Below, piece after piece: positions 53,306 through 62,196 of a stretch of 64,000 nucleotides of DNA. The position numbers and the translations under genes are program-made. The DNA is from Chryseobacterium taeanense (GTDB lineage Bacteria > Bacteroidota > Bacteroidia > Flavobacteriales > Weeksellaceae). The notes under the pieces were generated by a model. The model searched no databases and was not told the origin of the DNA. It worked only from the letters and a program-made list of their open reading frames with translations. Position 1 is the stretch's first letter, and each line of letters opens with the position of its first letter. The DNA lies in contig NZ_FNDW01000001.1 in NCBI RefSeq assembly GCF_900099685.1, forward strand, positions 617,631-681,630, in the 5' to 3' direction.

Positions 53306-53566
53306 ATGTGGTTATGTAAACGCGAATTTTTTATTTATTTTTAACGCTGTAGCGCAAAGGTTTTATTTTATATGATTGTAAGTCTGTTTAAACTTTTTAT
53401 ATAATCACAAACTGAAGGTTCGGCGGAGCCAAAGTCTCAAAAGATGAGTTTAACTTATATTTAAAGTAGATGAATAGAGATGAAAAAATGTCACAATAAC
53501 TTAAAAAAGCTTCGATTTTTATTCTTTTGAGAACTTTGAATAGTTTAACGATTTCTCAGCATAGCA
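53306..53566. other. Gene-free stretch with a repeat scrap
   Basis: Only TTAACGCTGTAGCGCAAAGG (53339-53358) stands out, resembling the GCGTCGATAGCGTTAAA motif of the 47.8-kb repeats. No gene seen in any frame. Confidence 0.5.
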
Positions 53567-53598
53567 AAAGCGGCATCAGAATTTTCTGATGCCGCTTT
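53567..53598. terminator. Terminator after the second beta-helix lipoprotein
   Basis: AAAGCGGCATCAGAA-TT-TTCTGATGCCGCTTT; 15-bp perfect stem, usable on the minus strand. Confidence 0.9.
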
Positions 53599-53618
53599 AT
53601 TATTTTAAAAGAAACTCT

Positions 53619-54782
53619 TTATTGTAGGGTAGACCAGCCTATCGCCCAGGCCGGATTTGCTATCTTGTTTCCTGCGCCGGTCGCATCCGATTTTTCAGTA
53701 TAGGTTGATGGCTGTATGGTGACAGGAGAACCATCGGTAGCCTTTGCCGTCATTTTATTGGTGACAGTGGTGTCAAAAAAAACATCTTTTATTTTGCTTT
53801 GCCCGTTGAGATAGGTTACGGTAGAATCGCTTTCAATGCTGAAACCGTCTGTCCAGTCAGAAAGGACTACATTTTCAAAACTGGCATACGTTCCTGAATA
53901 CAGTCTTATGGCCTGCGACTCTCCGGAAGTCGCGCCGAGGAGCGTTATATTTTTTAGGGTAGGTTTGGATCTTGGGGAAGCATCTGCATTGGTAGCATTG
54001 TTGAGTCCCTTGATTCCTGTATTTCCCGTACCGCTGGTTTTTCTTTTTGTATAAATATTGGAAACGGTTCCTACCCATCCGTCTGTCCAGACAAAAGCGT
54101 CGTCTTCATTTCCTATTGAAACGATATTGGTGAGATTTACTGTTCCTCCGTACAGTTGGATGCCGTCTTCAGCACCGTTTACCACCGCGATATTTTCAAC
54201 TTTGGTATCGCTTCCGACCCCGAACAGTGAAAGTCCGTTGAATTTTATATCAGTACTGAAATTAATACCCGCATTTTCAATTCTTACATAAGTTAATGAT
54301 CCGGAATTATCTGTATCTGCCGTTCCTCCGTATGATGCATTCCCGATCTCGGAAGAAGCCGTTGTTCCTGTGTTTACCGGTGCTTTTCCGCAAATGATAA
54401 GTCCTCCCCAGCTTCCTGCAGTAGCTGCAGATGAATTGAAGGTCACCGGTGAAGCCGATGTTCCGTTGGCATAAATCTGGCCGCCCTGTTCTACCAGGAT
54501 ATATGATTCTGCCGCCGCCGTCGCAACGATTCTTGTACCGGCAGGGATTATCAGCTTACCGCCGTCTTTTACTCTTACGGCTCCGTTGAGTACATACACT
54601 TTCGTGGCATCAAGCGTTACTACCTGCCCGCTGGTAACATCTCCTTTGAAATTGGCAGGATCCTGTGCTATCCCTACGACTGCTATCGTGGCCACATCAT
54701 CATCTTCCGAGCAGGAGTGAAAGATAAAAGACGAACTTATAATAACAGCTGCCATGATGAGCTTCAGATAGTTTTTTTTCAT
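53619..54782 (-). CDS. Right-handed beta-helix lipoprotein
   Basis: 387 residues. Lipobox Cys24 (FIFHSCSEDD) followed by an acidic stretch typical of surface-exposed lipoproteins in this phylum. The mature part has repeating strand/turn units (KVYVLNGAVRVKDGGKLIIPAGTRIVA; GSWGGLIICGKAPVNTG; GIQLYGGTVNLTNIVSIGNEDDAFVWTDGWVG) consistent with a parallel beta-helix. Same family as the upstream lipoprotein at 55013 and downstream of a TonB receptor; substrate unknown. Confidence 0.72.
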   Translation of the reverse strand: MKKNYLKLIMAAVIISSSFIFHSCSEDDDVATIAVVGIAQDPANFKGDVTSGQVVTLDATKVYVLNGAVRVKDGGKLIIPAGTRIVATAAAESYILVEQGGQIYANGTSASPVTFNSSAATAGSWGGLIICGKAPVNTGTTASSEIGNASYGGTADTDNSGSLTYVRIENAGINFSTDIKFNGLSLFGVGSDTKVENIAVVNGAEDGIQLYGGTVNLTNIVSIGNEDDAFVWTDGWVGTVSNIYTKRKTSGTGNTGIKGLNNATNADASPRSKPTLKNITLLGATSGESQAIRLYSGTYASFENVVLSDWTDGFSIESDSTVTYLNGQSKIKDVFFDTTVTNKMTAKATDGSPVTIQPSTYTEKSDATGAGNKIANPAWAIGWSTLQ

Positions 54783-54948
54783 AATATTTTCAGATTAAAT
54801 ACTGTTTCTGTTTTCAGGATACCAAATTACCATTTTTCCGTGTATTTTCATCATATGTGAACAGACAATCTGATGTAAAAGAATATTAAACAATATTTCT
54901 TAATGGTTAAATAATCGTTCTTTTATCAATCTTTTATATAAATAAAAA

Positions 54949-54978
54949 AAGGCATCGGAAAATTAATTCCGATGCCTT
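54949..54978. terminator. Intra-cluster terminator between the two lipoprotein genes
   Basis: AAGGCATCGGAA-AATTAA-TTCCGATGCCTT with A and T tracts. It may uncouple expression of the second lipoprotein from the TonB receptor operon. Confidence 0.85.
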
Positions 54979-55012
54979 CTTTAAAATTTAATATGAAGAA
55001 ACTAATTACTAA

Positions 55013-56437
55013 TTATAAGTTATAATTTGTCCAGCCTGCATACCAAGTATCATTGGCATCTTTTACAGCTCCTCTGTAAGTAACGGCAGTAAACCAGCTT
55101 GTTAATTTAGCATTAGTGAATACTCCGCCTGTCAATAAAGGAGAACCTGAAGCAGGAGAGAAGTTTGGTGTTGTTCCTGCAGGAGCCCATGCATTGGTTA
55201 ATTTAACATCAGCAGTGTACATTAACGTTGAGTTTCCGTGGTTTGTGTACCATGTCGTAAGATCTGCTAATGTATAGTTTGTAGGGGATGACGTTGAAGC
55301 TCCGTATTTCAACGGCGTTACAGCACCAGCAATGATATTATTCTCGAAAGCAAGACTTGAATTCCCGATATTGTTATCTGTTGGAGTACCTTTGGTAGCA
55401 TCAATAAATAAACCTACAGGATATCCTGTGAATACAGAGTTGAATACAGAGATTGAAGAGTTTCTTCTGATCTGTAATGCATTCTGGAATAAAGAGTTGA
55501 TTGTACCTACGTTTGTAGAAGTACTTGTAGAGCTGATTGGGCCAATGATCGTCATGTTCGAGAATGTAGCCGATGTTTTTGGCGTTAAAGAAGATCCGTT
55601 GGCATCGTTATCAGATTCAAAAGCATTAGATCCTGAAACGTCAGCAACCTGAGAATCTCTTACCCCGATACCAAACTGAACTTTTCCTGAAAACCCGTTA
55701 TCTGTATCGAAATCGTCATCAAGACCTTTGTAAGCAATAAGGTGAGAACAGTTTACCGTTCCTCCGAACCACTCGAAGCTGTCGTCATTAGCATAAGAAA
55801 CCTGTACGTAATCTACCGTAGTTCCGCTACCTACACCCCCGAAAGTAATACCGTTGATTTCTTTATCCGGTAAGAAAGCATATCCTGCATATTCTACTCT
55901 TACATATTTTAATACACCACTATTATCAGCAGCATTTGTTCCTCCGTAAAGACCCAACCCTTCTGTGTTGTTGATCCCTCCTTCGATTTCACCTACACCA
56001 GCCTGTCCGTTGAAAGATGCATTGGTAGGAGCAGCTCCTAAGATTACTAAACCTGCCCAGTCTCCTCTTTTCGGACTTGGTTTTTCTGAAGTGAAGATAA
56101 TTGGGTTATTAGCAGTACCTTCTGCCATAATCTTACTTCCTCTTGTAATAATCAAAGCACCGTTTTTATCAGCCTCTCCAACGATTTTTGTACCTGGCTC
56201 AATCGTTAACGTTGCCCCGTTTGTTACATATACCAATCCTCTTAGCTTATAGATATTATTGGCTTTAAGAGTAAGGTTTGAAGTGATTTTTCCTGAAAGG
56301 ATAAGGTTTTCGGTACTTCCGCCACCTGAGTTACTGTTCTGAACTATAGTTTGTCCATCTTCTTCTATGTTTCTACATGCTGTTACAGTAGTTGCTAGAG
56401 TACCAAGCATTAAAGCGTATAAAACAAATTTTTTCAT
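55013..56437 (-). CDS. Right-handed beta-helix lipoprotein encoded next to a TonB receptor
   Basis: 474 residues. Lipobox Cys21 (TVTACRNI). Repeating beta-helix units (KLRGLVYVTNGATLTIEPGTKIVG; GDWAGLVILGAAPTNASF; DSFEWFGGTVNCSHLIAYKGLDDDFDTDNGFSG). Forty nt downstream of the TonB-dependent receptor gene, so the pair should act together in uptake or surface capture, as with other receptor/lipoprotein pairs. The substrate is not evident. Confidence 0.75.
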   Translation of the reverse strand: MKKFVLYALMLGTLATTVTACRNIEEDGQTIVQNSNSGGGSTENLILSGKITSNLTLKANNIYKLRGLVYVTNGATLTIEPGTKIVGEADKNGALIITRGSKIMAEGTANNPIIFTSEKPSPKRGDWAGLVILGAAPTNASFNGQAGVGEIEGGINNTEGLGLYGGTNAADNSGVLKYVRVEYAGYAFLPDKEINGITFGGVGSGTTVDYVQVSYANDDSFEWFGGTVNCSHLIAYKGLDDDFDTDNGFSGKVQFGIGVRDSQVADVSGSNAFESDNDANGSSLTPKTSATFSNMTIIGPISSTSTSTNVGTINSLFQNALQIRRNSSISVFNSVFTGYPVGLFIDATKGTPTDNNIGNSSLAFENNIIAGAVTPLKYGASTSSPTNYTLADLTTWYTNHGNSTLMYTADVKLTNAWAPAGTTPNFSPASGSPLLTGGVFTNAKLTSWFTAVTYRGAVKDANDTWYAGWTNYNL

Positions 56438-56477
56438 GATATAAAGACTTATTTTTTTATTAGATAATTGATTTTAA

Positions 56478-59273
56478 TTAAAAGCTGTATCCAAGAGTAA
56501 GACTGATGTTTGTACCTGTTACTCTGTCGATAGCAAGTGCATCTGCACTGTCGTATTTTTTGTTGTCGTTTAGGTCGTGGTAGAATTTCGCATGGCGATT
56601 CAGGATATCTGAAATATTCAGTTTAATTTCTCCTTTGTTCTGCCAGATTTTCTTAGCTACCTGGAAATCAAGAAGAGGTCTTGGGTTTTCCCAGATCGGC
56701 GGAACCTGATCGTTTCCTACATATAAGATCCTTCTTCCGATCATGTTGAAAAGCACAGTAGAAGACCATCCTGATTTTTCAGTATCATACTGAAGGCTTA
56801 CGTTTACGGTATAAGGTGACTGGCCCTGCATTGGTCTGTCTACATTTGTAGCCTCGTCTGTCACTCTGTTTTTAATTAAAGCGAAGTTACCACCCAAGGT
56901 AAAGTTTTTAAGAGCACTCATGAAATCAAGCTTCTTTCTGAATTCCAATTCAGCTCCGTAAGCATCAGCTTTATCTACGTTTAAGTAGTTGAAAGTATTA
57001 CTTGTTCCTACCCCCGATTGGTTGAAATACAACTCGATAGGGTTTTTGAAGTTTTTATAGAAACCTGCCACGGAAAGGATCTCTCCGTTTCTAGGATACC
57101 ACTCCCAACGTACATCGGCACTGGTAATTTTAGTTCTCTGGATAAATTTGTTACCGATCACAGTAGCTCCCAAATCAAAATCATAGTATGCTAATGGAGA
57201 TACTTCCCTGAATTCCGGTCTTACCACAGTCTGCGAACCTGCAACACGTAGATTCATGTTATTGGTAAGCTTGAATGTCATGTTTAATGCCGGTAAAAAG
57301 TCGGTAACACGCGTATTTACAAAACGGTCGTCGCTCTTTTTGGTGCTTCCTACCAATTGGTCGAAGTTTTCAATTCTTAATCCCCAAACTGCTCTGAACC
57401 ATGAGTTGATGTTATTGTCAAATTGTAAATAACCTGCATTCAGGATTGTATTGGCGATGTATCTATATTGGTTACCTGCAATCTCATCAAAGGAAAATTT
57501 ATTGCTATCCGTTCCGAAGTTTTCAGGATTGAAAATCGTTTCAAACGGCTGAGAAAGCAATCCCTGGTTATATGATGAAAGTCTTACAGAGAAAGGTCTT
57601 GAGTTATAAACCCTGTCTTTTACCTGGAATAAATATCCTCCTTTAATAGTTTGTTTCTGACCAAACATCTCAAAAGTTTTGGATACGTCTCCACCGGCAT
57701 TATATAAGTAATCGCTCAAAGTAGAGTAGAATACACTTCCTGATTTTTGAGAAAGACCATTTGAGATCAAAGCCAGATAAGGGCTTCCGTTGATGTCAGG
57801 ATATTGGTTGTACTGCAAACGTTGCAATAATGGAATGTATTGATCCAAAATCCCAAAGCTTCCGTACCAGTTGAAGGTAAGGCCTCCCAAAGCATCAATC
57901 TTATGTGTTCCGGTAAGTGTTGAATTGTAGAATGTTGTTTCTTTAAAGCCAATTTCTCTCGCGATGATGTTTGTTCCGTTTACAGGATCAAATTCAAAAT
58001 CTTTTCCTGTTCTGAAAGACATATGGTTCACCGTATTGTTGGTGATGATGTTTTTCAGGGAAATTCTGTTATTGCTGTTAAGCTTTAAAGTTAAATTTAA
58101 TAAACCTCCTAAAATAATATCGTTCTGATATTTTTCAGTATAGTAATCGAAGTTGGTATCAGCTAAAAGACCGTTGATGGTGAAAAATCTGTTATTGGTT
58201 TCGATTTTTCTTTTGTTGTTGGTGTAATTTAATACGGCAATAACTCCTAAATCTTTTCCGAACAGCTTCGTATTGAAACCTCCGTCCAGCTGCAAGCTTA
58301 CATTTTCAGGGAAACCATTAGAATTGTATCCCAGATTTTTTACATATTGTTTTCCGAATTCCGTTTTTTCTGCATCTCCCAAAATACTGAAAGAGTTCTT
58401 TGCAGGGAATCCTGTAGGAAGTTTTCTTGTTCCGTCATCAATTCCCAGGAAATCCCATTTTCCTCCTTTCTGCATTTTAAACTCGTGGCCCATGGTGATA
58501 GAGTTTCCTCCAACTCCCACCTGTGCATTGAAGAAGTTTTTATTCGGGATGTCTTTGGTATTTACCTGGATCAGTCCGCCTCCCCATTCACCGCTATATT
58601 CAGGAATAAAGGTTTTGTTGATAACAAGTGTTTCGATCACATTGGCTGGGAAAAGGTCGAAAGAGAACGTTTTTCTGTCCGGCTCTGTACTGGATAGCTG
58701 AATGCCATTAAGCATTGCCTGATTGTAACGGTCTGATAAACCTCTTACCACAATGTATTTTCCGTCGAATAAACTTACCCCGGAAACTCTTTTCAGAACT
58801 TCACCCGTGTTTTTATCCGGACTTCTTTTGATGGCTTCCACACCGATCACCTGTGAAACTACCCCGGAATTTCTTTGTAAACCGATAGTAGCGGCAATGG
58901 TTTCTTTTCTTGCATTGGATTTTATAACAATTCCTTCAATTTGTTTTTCCTTTGTAGAAGTAGGCTTATCCAGAACGATATCCAGGTGCGTGTTGGCATC
59001 GTTTTTTACAATAACCTCACTGATTTCTTTTCTGTTGTAGCCGTTGGAAGTTACCGTAATGACGTAATTAGTTCCGGGCGGAAGGCTTAGAGAGTAGTTT
59101 CCGGAAATGTCAGTCGTTACCTCCTGGTCATTTACCTTTACCTTTACCCCTTCAATAGGCGTATTATCTTTCTCGTCCAATACCCTACCTTCTAGAACCT
59201 GGCTTTGTGCGAATGCATAACCAGCGGAAAACAAGGCAAGCAGCATAATGCTCTTCTGGATTTGTTTTTTCAT
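56478..59273 (-). CDS. TonB-dependent outer-membrane receptor (carboxypeptidase-like N-terminus)
   Basis: 931 residues. Signal peptide, then a carboxypeptidase-regulatory-like beta-sandwich (about residues 26-110), a plug domain (about 130-245: RNSGVVSQVIGVEAIKRSPDKNTGEVLKRVSGVS; YIVVRGLSDRYNQAMLNG), and a C-terminal barrel ending in TNISLTLGYSF. Imports a specific nutrient using TonB energy. Divergent from a PhoB/PhoR-like gene pair, suggesting, but not proving, a phosphate-related substrate. Confidence 0.92.
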   Translation of the reverse strand: MKKQIQKSIMLLALFSAGYAFAQSQVLEGRVLDEKDNTPIEGVKVKVNDQEVTTDISGNYSLSLPPGTNYVITVTSNGYNRKEISEVIVKNDANTHLDIVLDKPTSTKEKQIEGIVIKSNARKETIAATIGLQRNSGVVSQVIGVEAIKRSPDKNTGEVLKRVSGVSLFDGKYIVVRGLSDRYNQAMLNGIQLSSTEPDRKTFSFDLFPANVIETLVINKTFIPEYSGEWGGGLIQVNTKDIPNKNFFNAQVGVGGNSITMGHEFKMQKGGKWDFLGIDDGTRKLPTGFPAKNSFSILGDAEKTEFGKQYVKNLGYNSNGFPENVSLQLDGGFNTKLFGKDLGVIAVLNYTNNKRKIETNNRFFTINGLLADTNFDYYTEKYQNDIILGGLLNLTLKLNSNNRISLKNIITNNTVNHMSFRTGKDFEFDPVNGTNIIAREIGFKETTFYNSTLTGTHKIDALGGLTFNWYGSFGILDQYIPLLQRLQYNQYPDINGSPYLALISNGLSQKSGSVFYSTLSDYLYNAGGDVSKTFEMFGQKQTIKGGYLFQVKDRVYNSRPFSVRLSSYNQGLLSQPFETIFNPENFGTDSNKFSFDEIAGNQYRYIANTILNAGYLQFDNNINSWFRAVWGLRIENFDQLVGSTKKSDDRFVNTRVTDFLPALNMTFKLTNNMNLRVAGSQTVVRPEFREVSPLAYYDFDLGATVIGNKFIQRTKITSADVRWEWYPRNGEILSVAGFYKNFKNPIELYFNQSGVGTSNTFNYLNVDKADAYGAELEFRKKLDFMSALKNFTLGGNFALIKNRVTDEATNVDRPMQGQSPYTVNVSLQYDTEKSGWSSTVLFNMIGRRILYVGNDQVPPIWENPRPLLDFQVAKKIWQNKGEIKLNISDILNRHAKFYHDLNDNKKYDSADALAIDRVTGTNISLTLGYSF

Positions 59274-59413
59274 TTTTACTATATCTTACTCGATTCTTTC
59301 GGTGCAAAGAAATAAAGAATAAACCGGGTATATGGTTTAGCAAAATTTAATTTTTTCTTAACTAAACATTAAGAAAAGGATATAATTGTTAACTTTATGT
59401 GAACGATATCCGT

Positions 59414-59448
59414 TTTGTTAAACTGTGATTAAAATATTATTAACTTTG
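59414..59448 (+). promoter_or_regulatory. Promoter for the response-regulator gene: TTTG-N23-TAACTTTG
   Basis: -7 box at 59441-59448 and TTTG at 59414-59417, spacing at the upper limit for this phylum. The start codon is 17 nt downstream of the -7 box. Confidence 0.5.
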
Positions 59449-59465
59449 ATGCGTAAAAATTGAAA

Positions 59466-60143
59466 ATGAACCAAAAGAAAATCCTCTTAATAGACGACGA
59501 ACTGGATATTTTAGAGATTCTGTCTTACAATTTAGAAAAGGAAGGCTACGATATCTATACAGCCACAAACGGTAGCGAAGGTATCGACAAAGCCAAAGAA
59601 ATTGTCCCTGATCTTATCTTATTAGATGTCATGATGCCTGAAAAAGACGGTATTGAAACTTGCCAGGAACTTCGCAAGATTAAAGAGCTTCAGAAAACAC
59701 TCATCGTTTTTCTTTCTGCAAGAAGCGAAGAATTTTCACAGCTGGCTGGTTTTCAGGCAGGAGCCAACGATTACATCGTTAAACTCATCAAACCGAAAAT
59801 CCTTATTTCAAAAGTAAATGCTTTATTGCAGCTTACGTCTCAGGTTTCCGACAATTCAAAACTTATTGAGATTGGTGATCTTGTGATTGATAAGGATAAC
59901 TTCAGGGTATCAAAAAGCGGTCAGCAGTTTCTGCTTCCGAAGAAAGAATTTGATCTTCTTTATCTATTGGCTTCCAATACGGAAAAAGTATTCAAAAGAG
60001 AAGAGATTCTGGAGAAAGTCTGGGGAAATGACGTGATCGTTGGAGAAAGAACGATTGATGTACACATCCGAAGATTGAGAGAAAAGTTAGGAATCAATAC
60101 GATTCAGACATTAAAAGGAATTGGGTATAAACTTATTGTTTAA
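59466..60143 (+). CDS. OmpR/PhoB-family response regulator
   Basis: 225 residues from ATG 59466; an in-frame TTG six bases upstream is not needed. Receiver domain with IDDE, phospho-acceptor Asp54 (LILLDVMMPEKDG) and Ser/Thr-equivalent FLSARSEE; the usual DYxxKPF is here DYIVKLIKP, so the switch lysine region is shifted. C-terminal winged helix (RTIDVHIRRLREKL). Paired with the kinase downstream; resembles PhoB of the phosphate system. Confidence 0.88.
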   Translation: MNQKKILLIDDELDILEILSYNLEKEGYDIYTATNGSEGIDKAKEIVPDLILLDVMMPEKDGIETCQELRKIKELQKTLIVFLSARSEEFSQLAGFQAGANDYIVKLIKPKILISKVNALLQLTSQVSDNSKLIEIGDLVIDKDNFRVSKSGQQFLLPKKEFDLLYLLASNTEKVFKREEILEKVWGNDVIVGERTIDVHIRRLREKLGINTIQTLKGIGYKLIV

Positions 60144-60188
60144 TACTCAATTCATTACTTTTACATAAACCTATAAAAACTTGTAAAA

Positions 60189-61220
60189 TTGAAATTTTAC
60201 AGACTTACACTCGTCGCCTCTTGTCTCCTGACATTGGTGATGTTTCTTTTAGTAATCACTTTCGATCTGCTAAAAGATATCTATTACAATACGCCCTTCT
60301 TTAAAATCGGGCTTTTCATCTGCCTTATTCTTATTTTTATCATTAATTACATTGTGCTTGAGCTGCTTTTCAACTATTACGGAAAGAAACAGGTTCGTGG
60401 CCTTTCGATGCTTCTGCCTCAGGAAATTGTTCATAATGATAACGAAAACATTACGATAAAAGAACTTGGAGAACGTTTTTCAGATCTCAACCAGCAGAAA
60501 GTTACAGAGCTCGATATGATGAAAGAAATGGAAAGCTACCGTAAAGAATACATTGGAAATGTTTCGCACGAACTTAAAACGCCTCTGTTTTCTATTCAGG
60601 GATATGTGGAAACATTGCGGGACGGCGGCGTGGATAATCTTACCATTCGCGACAAATACTTAGAAAGAATAGATAAATCGGTAGAAAGACTTATTGCCAT
60701 CGTTACCGATCTTGATATGATAAACCGACTGGAAGCAGGTGAGATCAATCTTACCGTTTCCAAGTTTGATGTTAATTTGCTCATCAAGGAAATCTTCGAT
60801 CTTCTTGATCTTGAAGCCGAAAAGCACAACGCCACGCTTCAGATTCAGACCCTGCACCCGCAGATCTTCGTAGAAGCCGATAAACAGAAAATTTCGCAGG
60901 TTTTTATTAATCTTATTTCTAATGCCATTCATTACGCCAACAGGCAGGAAGCCAGAGTGGTGGTGAAAACAAGCATTCTTAAAAATAAAGTTCTGATCGA
61001 AGTTATAGACAACGGAATGGGCATAAAAGCCGAAAGTCTGCCCCGAATCTTCGAAAGATTTTACCGTGTAGAAACAAGCCGCAGCAGAAGAGAAGGCGGG
61101 TCCGGGCTGGGGCTTGCTATCGTAAAACACATTCTCGAGGCACACAACGAAAATATTACGGTAGAAAGCGTCTACCTTGAGGGTACGAAATTCAGTTTTA
61201 TGCTTGAAAAATGTAAATAG
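60189..61220 (+). CDS. PhoR-like membrane histidine kinase with TTG start
   Basis: 343 residues. Start chosen at TTG 60189 because the next in-frame Met would cut into the first membrane segment. Two membrane helices (residues 5-25 and 38-60), a short linker, then HisKA with phospho-acceptor His127 (NVSHELKTPLFSIQGYVETL), N box NLISNAIHYAN and GSGLGLAIVKHILEAH. No periplasmic or PAS sensor domain, as in PhoR. Follows its cognate regulator by 45 nt. Confidence 0.88.
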   Translation: MKFYRLTLVASCLLTLVMFLLVITFDLLKDIYYNTPFFKIGLFICLILIFIINYIVLELLFNYYGKKQVRGLSMLLPQEIVHNDNENITIKELGERFSDLNQQKVTELDMMKEMESYRKEYIGNVSHELKTPLFSIQGYVETLRDGGVDNLTIRDKYLERIDKSVERLIAIVTDLDMINRLEAGEINLTVSKFDVNLLIKEIFDLLDLEAEKHNATLQIQTLHPQIFVEADKQKISQVFINLISNAIHYANRQEARVVVKTSILKNKVLIEVIDNGMGIKAESLPRIFERFYRVETSRSRREGGSGLGLAIVKHILEAHNENITVESVYLEGTKFSFMLEKCK

Positions 61221-61272
61221 TTTTTGCAAAATGTAAGAAAAAAAAATATTTTAAAAAATCGAGAAATATTTT

Positions 61273-61301
61273 TTTGTCACATCTCATTTATTTTATATTT
61301 G
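61273..61301 (+). promoter_or_regulatory. Consensus promoter TTTG-N17-TATATTTG
   Basis: Both elements match at the lower end of allowed spacing, 49 nt upstream of the pRiA4b-like gene. Confidence 0.6.
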
Positions 61302-61350
61302 CAACAGAGATTTATCATAATAACAAAGGCAAAAAAGTAATTTTAAACTG

Positions 61351-61947
61351 ATGGTTTACAAAATCCGCGTAATATTAGATGCGAAAGAAGATATTTTCCG
61401 TGATATCGAAGTTAAAGGAAAACAGACGCTATGGAACTTACATTTAGGAATTAAAAGTGCGTTCAGCTTGCAGGGAGATGAGCTTTCTGCTTTTAATTTA
61501 CTGGAAGAAGACGGAACGATCGTGAAAAGTGTTCCGTTGGAAGATATGAGTGATGATGGTGACGGAGAGATTATGTCGGATGTGTACATTGATGAAGCTT
61601 TCGGGAAAGCGGGTGATAAAGCTCAATTCCAGTACGGACTTCTTGATCTTTGGGAATTTTTCTGCGAATTGGTAGAAGTGATCGAAGAAACAAAAGGCGT
61701 TAATTATCCTATCACGGTTTACAGATTCGGAAATGTTCCTTTAAAAGCGCCAAGCAAAAGCGGAAGCGGAGGATCTAAAAAGAAATCAGCAATGCCATTG
61801 ATGGATGATGATTTCGGGTTTGATGATGACTTTGCAGTGACCGGCAACTTTGCAGATGACGACGACGAAAACTTCGATGATGATGAGGAAGAAGATTACA
61901 ATGACGATGTTTTCGATGAAGAAGATGATAATGATGATGAGAGATAA
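61351..61947 (+). CDS. pRiA4b ORF-3-like/IS1096 TnpR-passenger-like protein with acidic tail
   Basis: 198 residues. The first 125 residues follow the pRiA4b ORF-3 pattern (MVYKIRVILDAKEDIFRDIEVKGKQTLWNLHLGIKSAF; AQFQYGLLDLWEFFCELVEV). The last 50 are almost entirely Asp/Glu/Asn (for example DDDDENFDDDEEED), probably disordered. The family is common in Bacteroidota chromosomes; despite the name no transposon is visible next to it. Function unknown. Confidence 0.8.
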   Translation: MVYKIRVILDAKEDIFRDIEVKGKQTLWNLHLGIKSAFSLQGDELSAFNLLEEDGTIVKSVPLEDMSDDGDGEIMSDVYIDEAFGKAGDKAQFQYGLLDLWEFFCELVEVIEETKGVNYPITVYRFGNVPLKAPSKSGSGGSKKKSAMPLMDDDFGFDDDFAVTGNFADDDDENFDDDEEEDYNDDVFDEEDDNDDER

Positions 61948-61967
61948 TCAAAACATATAAAATATAC

Positions 61968-61995
61968 AGCCCTGAATTTTATTCGGGGCTTTTTT
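61968..61995 (+). terminator. Terminator after the acidic-tail gene
   Basis: AGCCCTGAAT and ATTCGGGGCT arms with one GU pair, followed by TTTTTT. Confidence 0.85.
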
Positions 61996-62174
61996 AATTC
62001 AATTTTCCAAGGATAGGGCAGCTTTCATAAATGATGTTGAATAGTAAAGGTTAAATTTTTAAGTAATTATGGACATTTAGGGAAAACCTTCTATTTTCAA
62101 CGTTTAGATTTCTAAATATTTCGTTGTTCTTTAAAATTCATAAGCATGCTTTCCTGTTTTCCGATCACAATTCC

Positions 62175-62182
62175 TATTTTTG
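62175..62182 (+). promoter_or_regulatory. -7 box TATTTTTG for the amylase gene
   Basis: Matches TAnnTTTG 14 nt before the chosen start; an upstream ATG at 62146 lies before the box, which supports the later start. Confidence 0.45.
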
Positions 62183-62196
62183 TTAAAAGAGAATTA

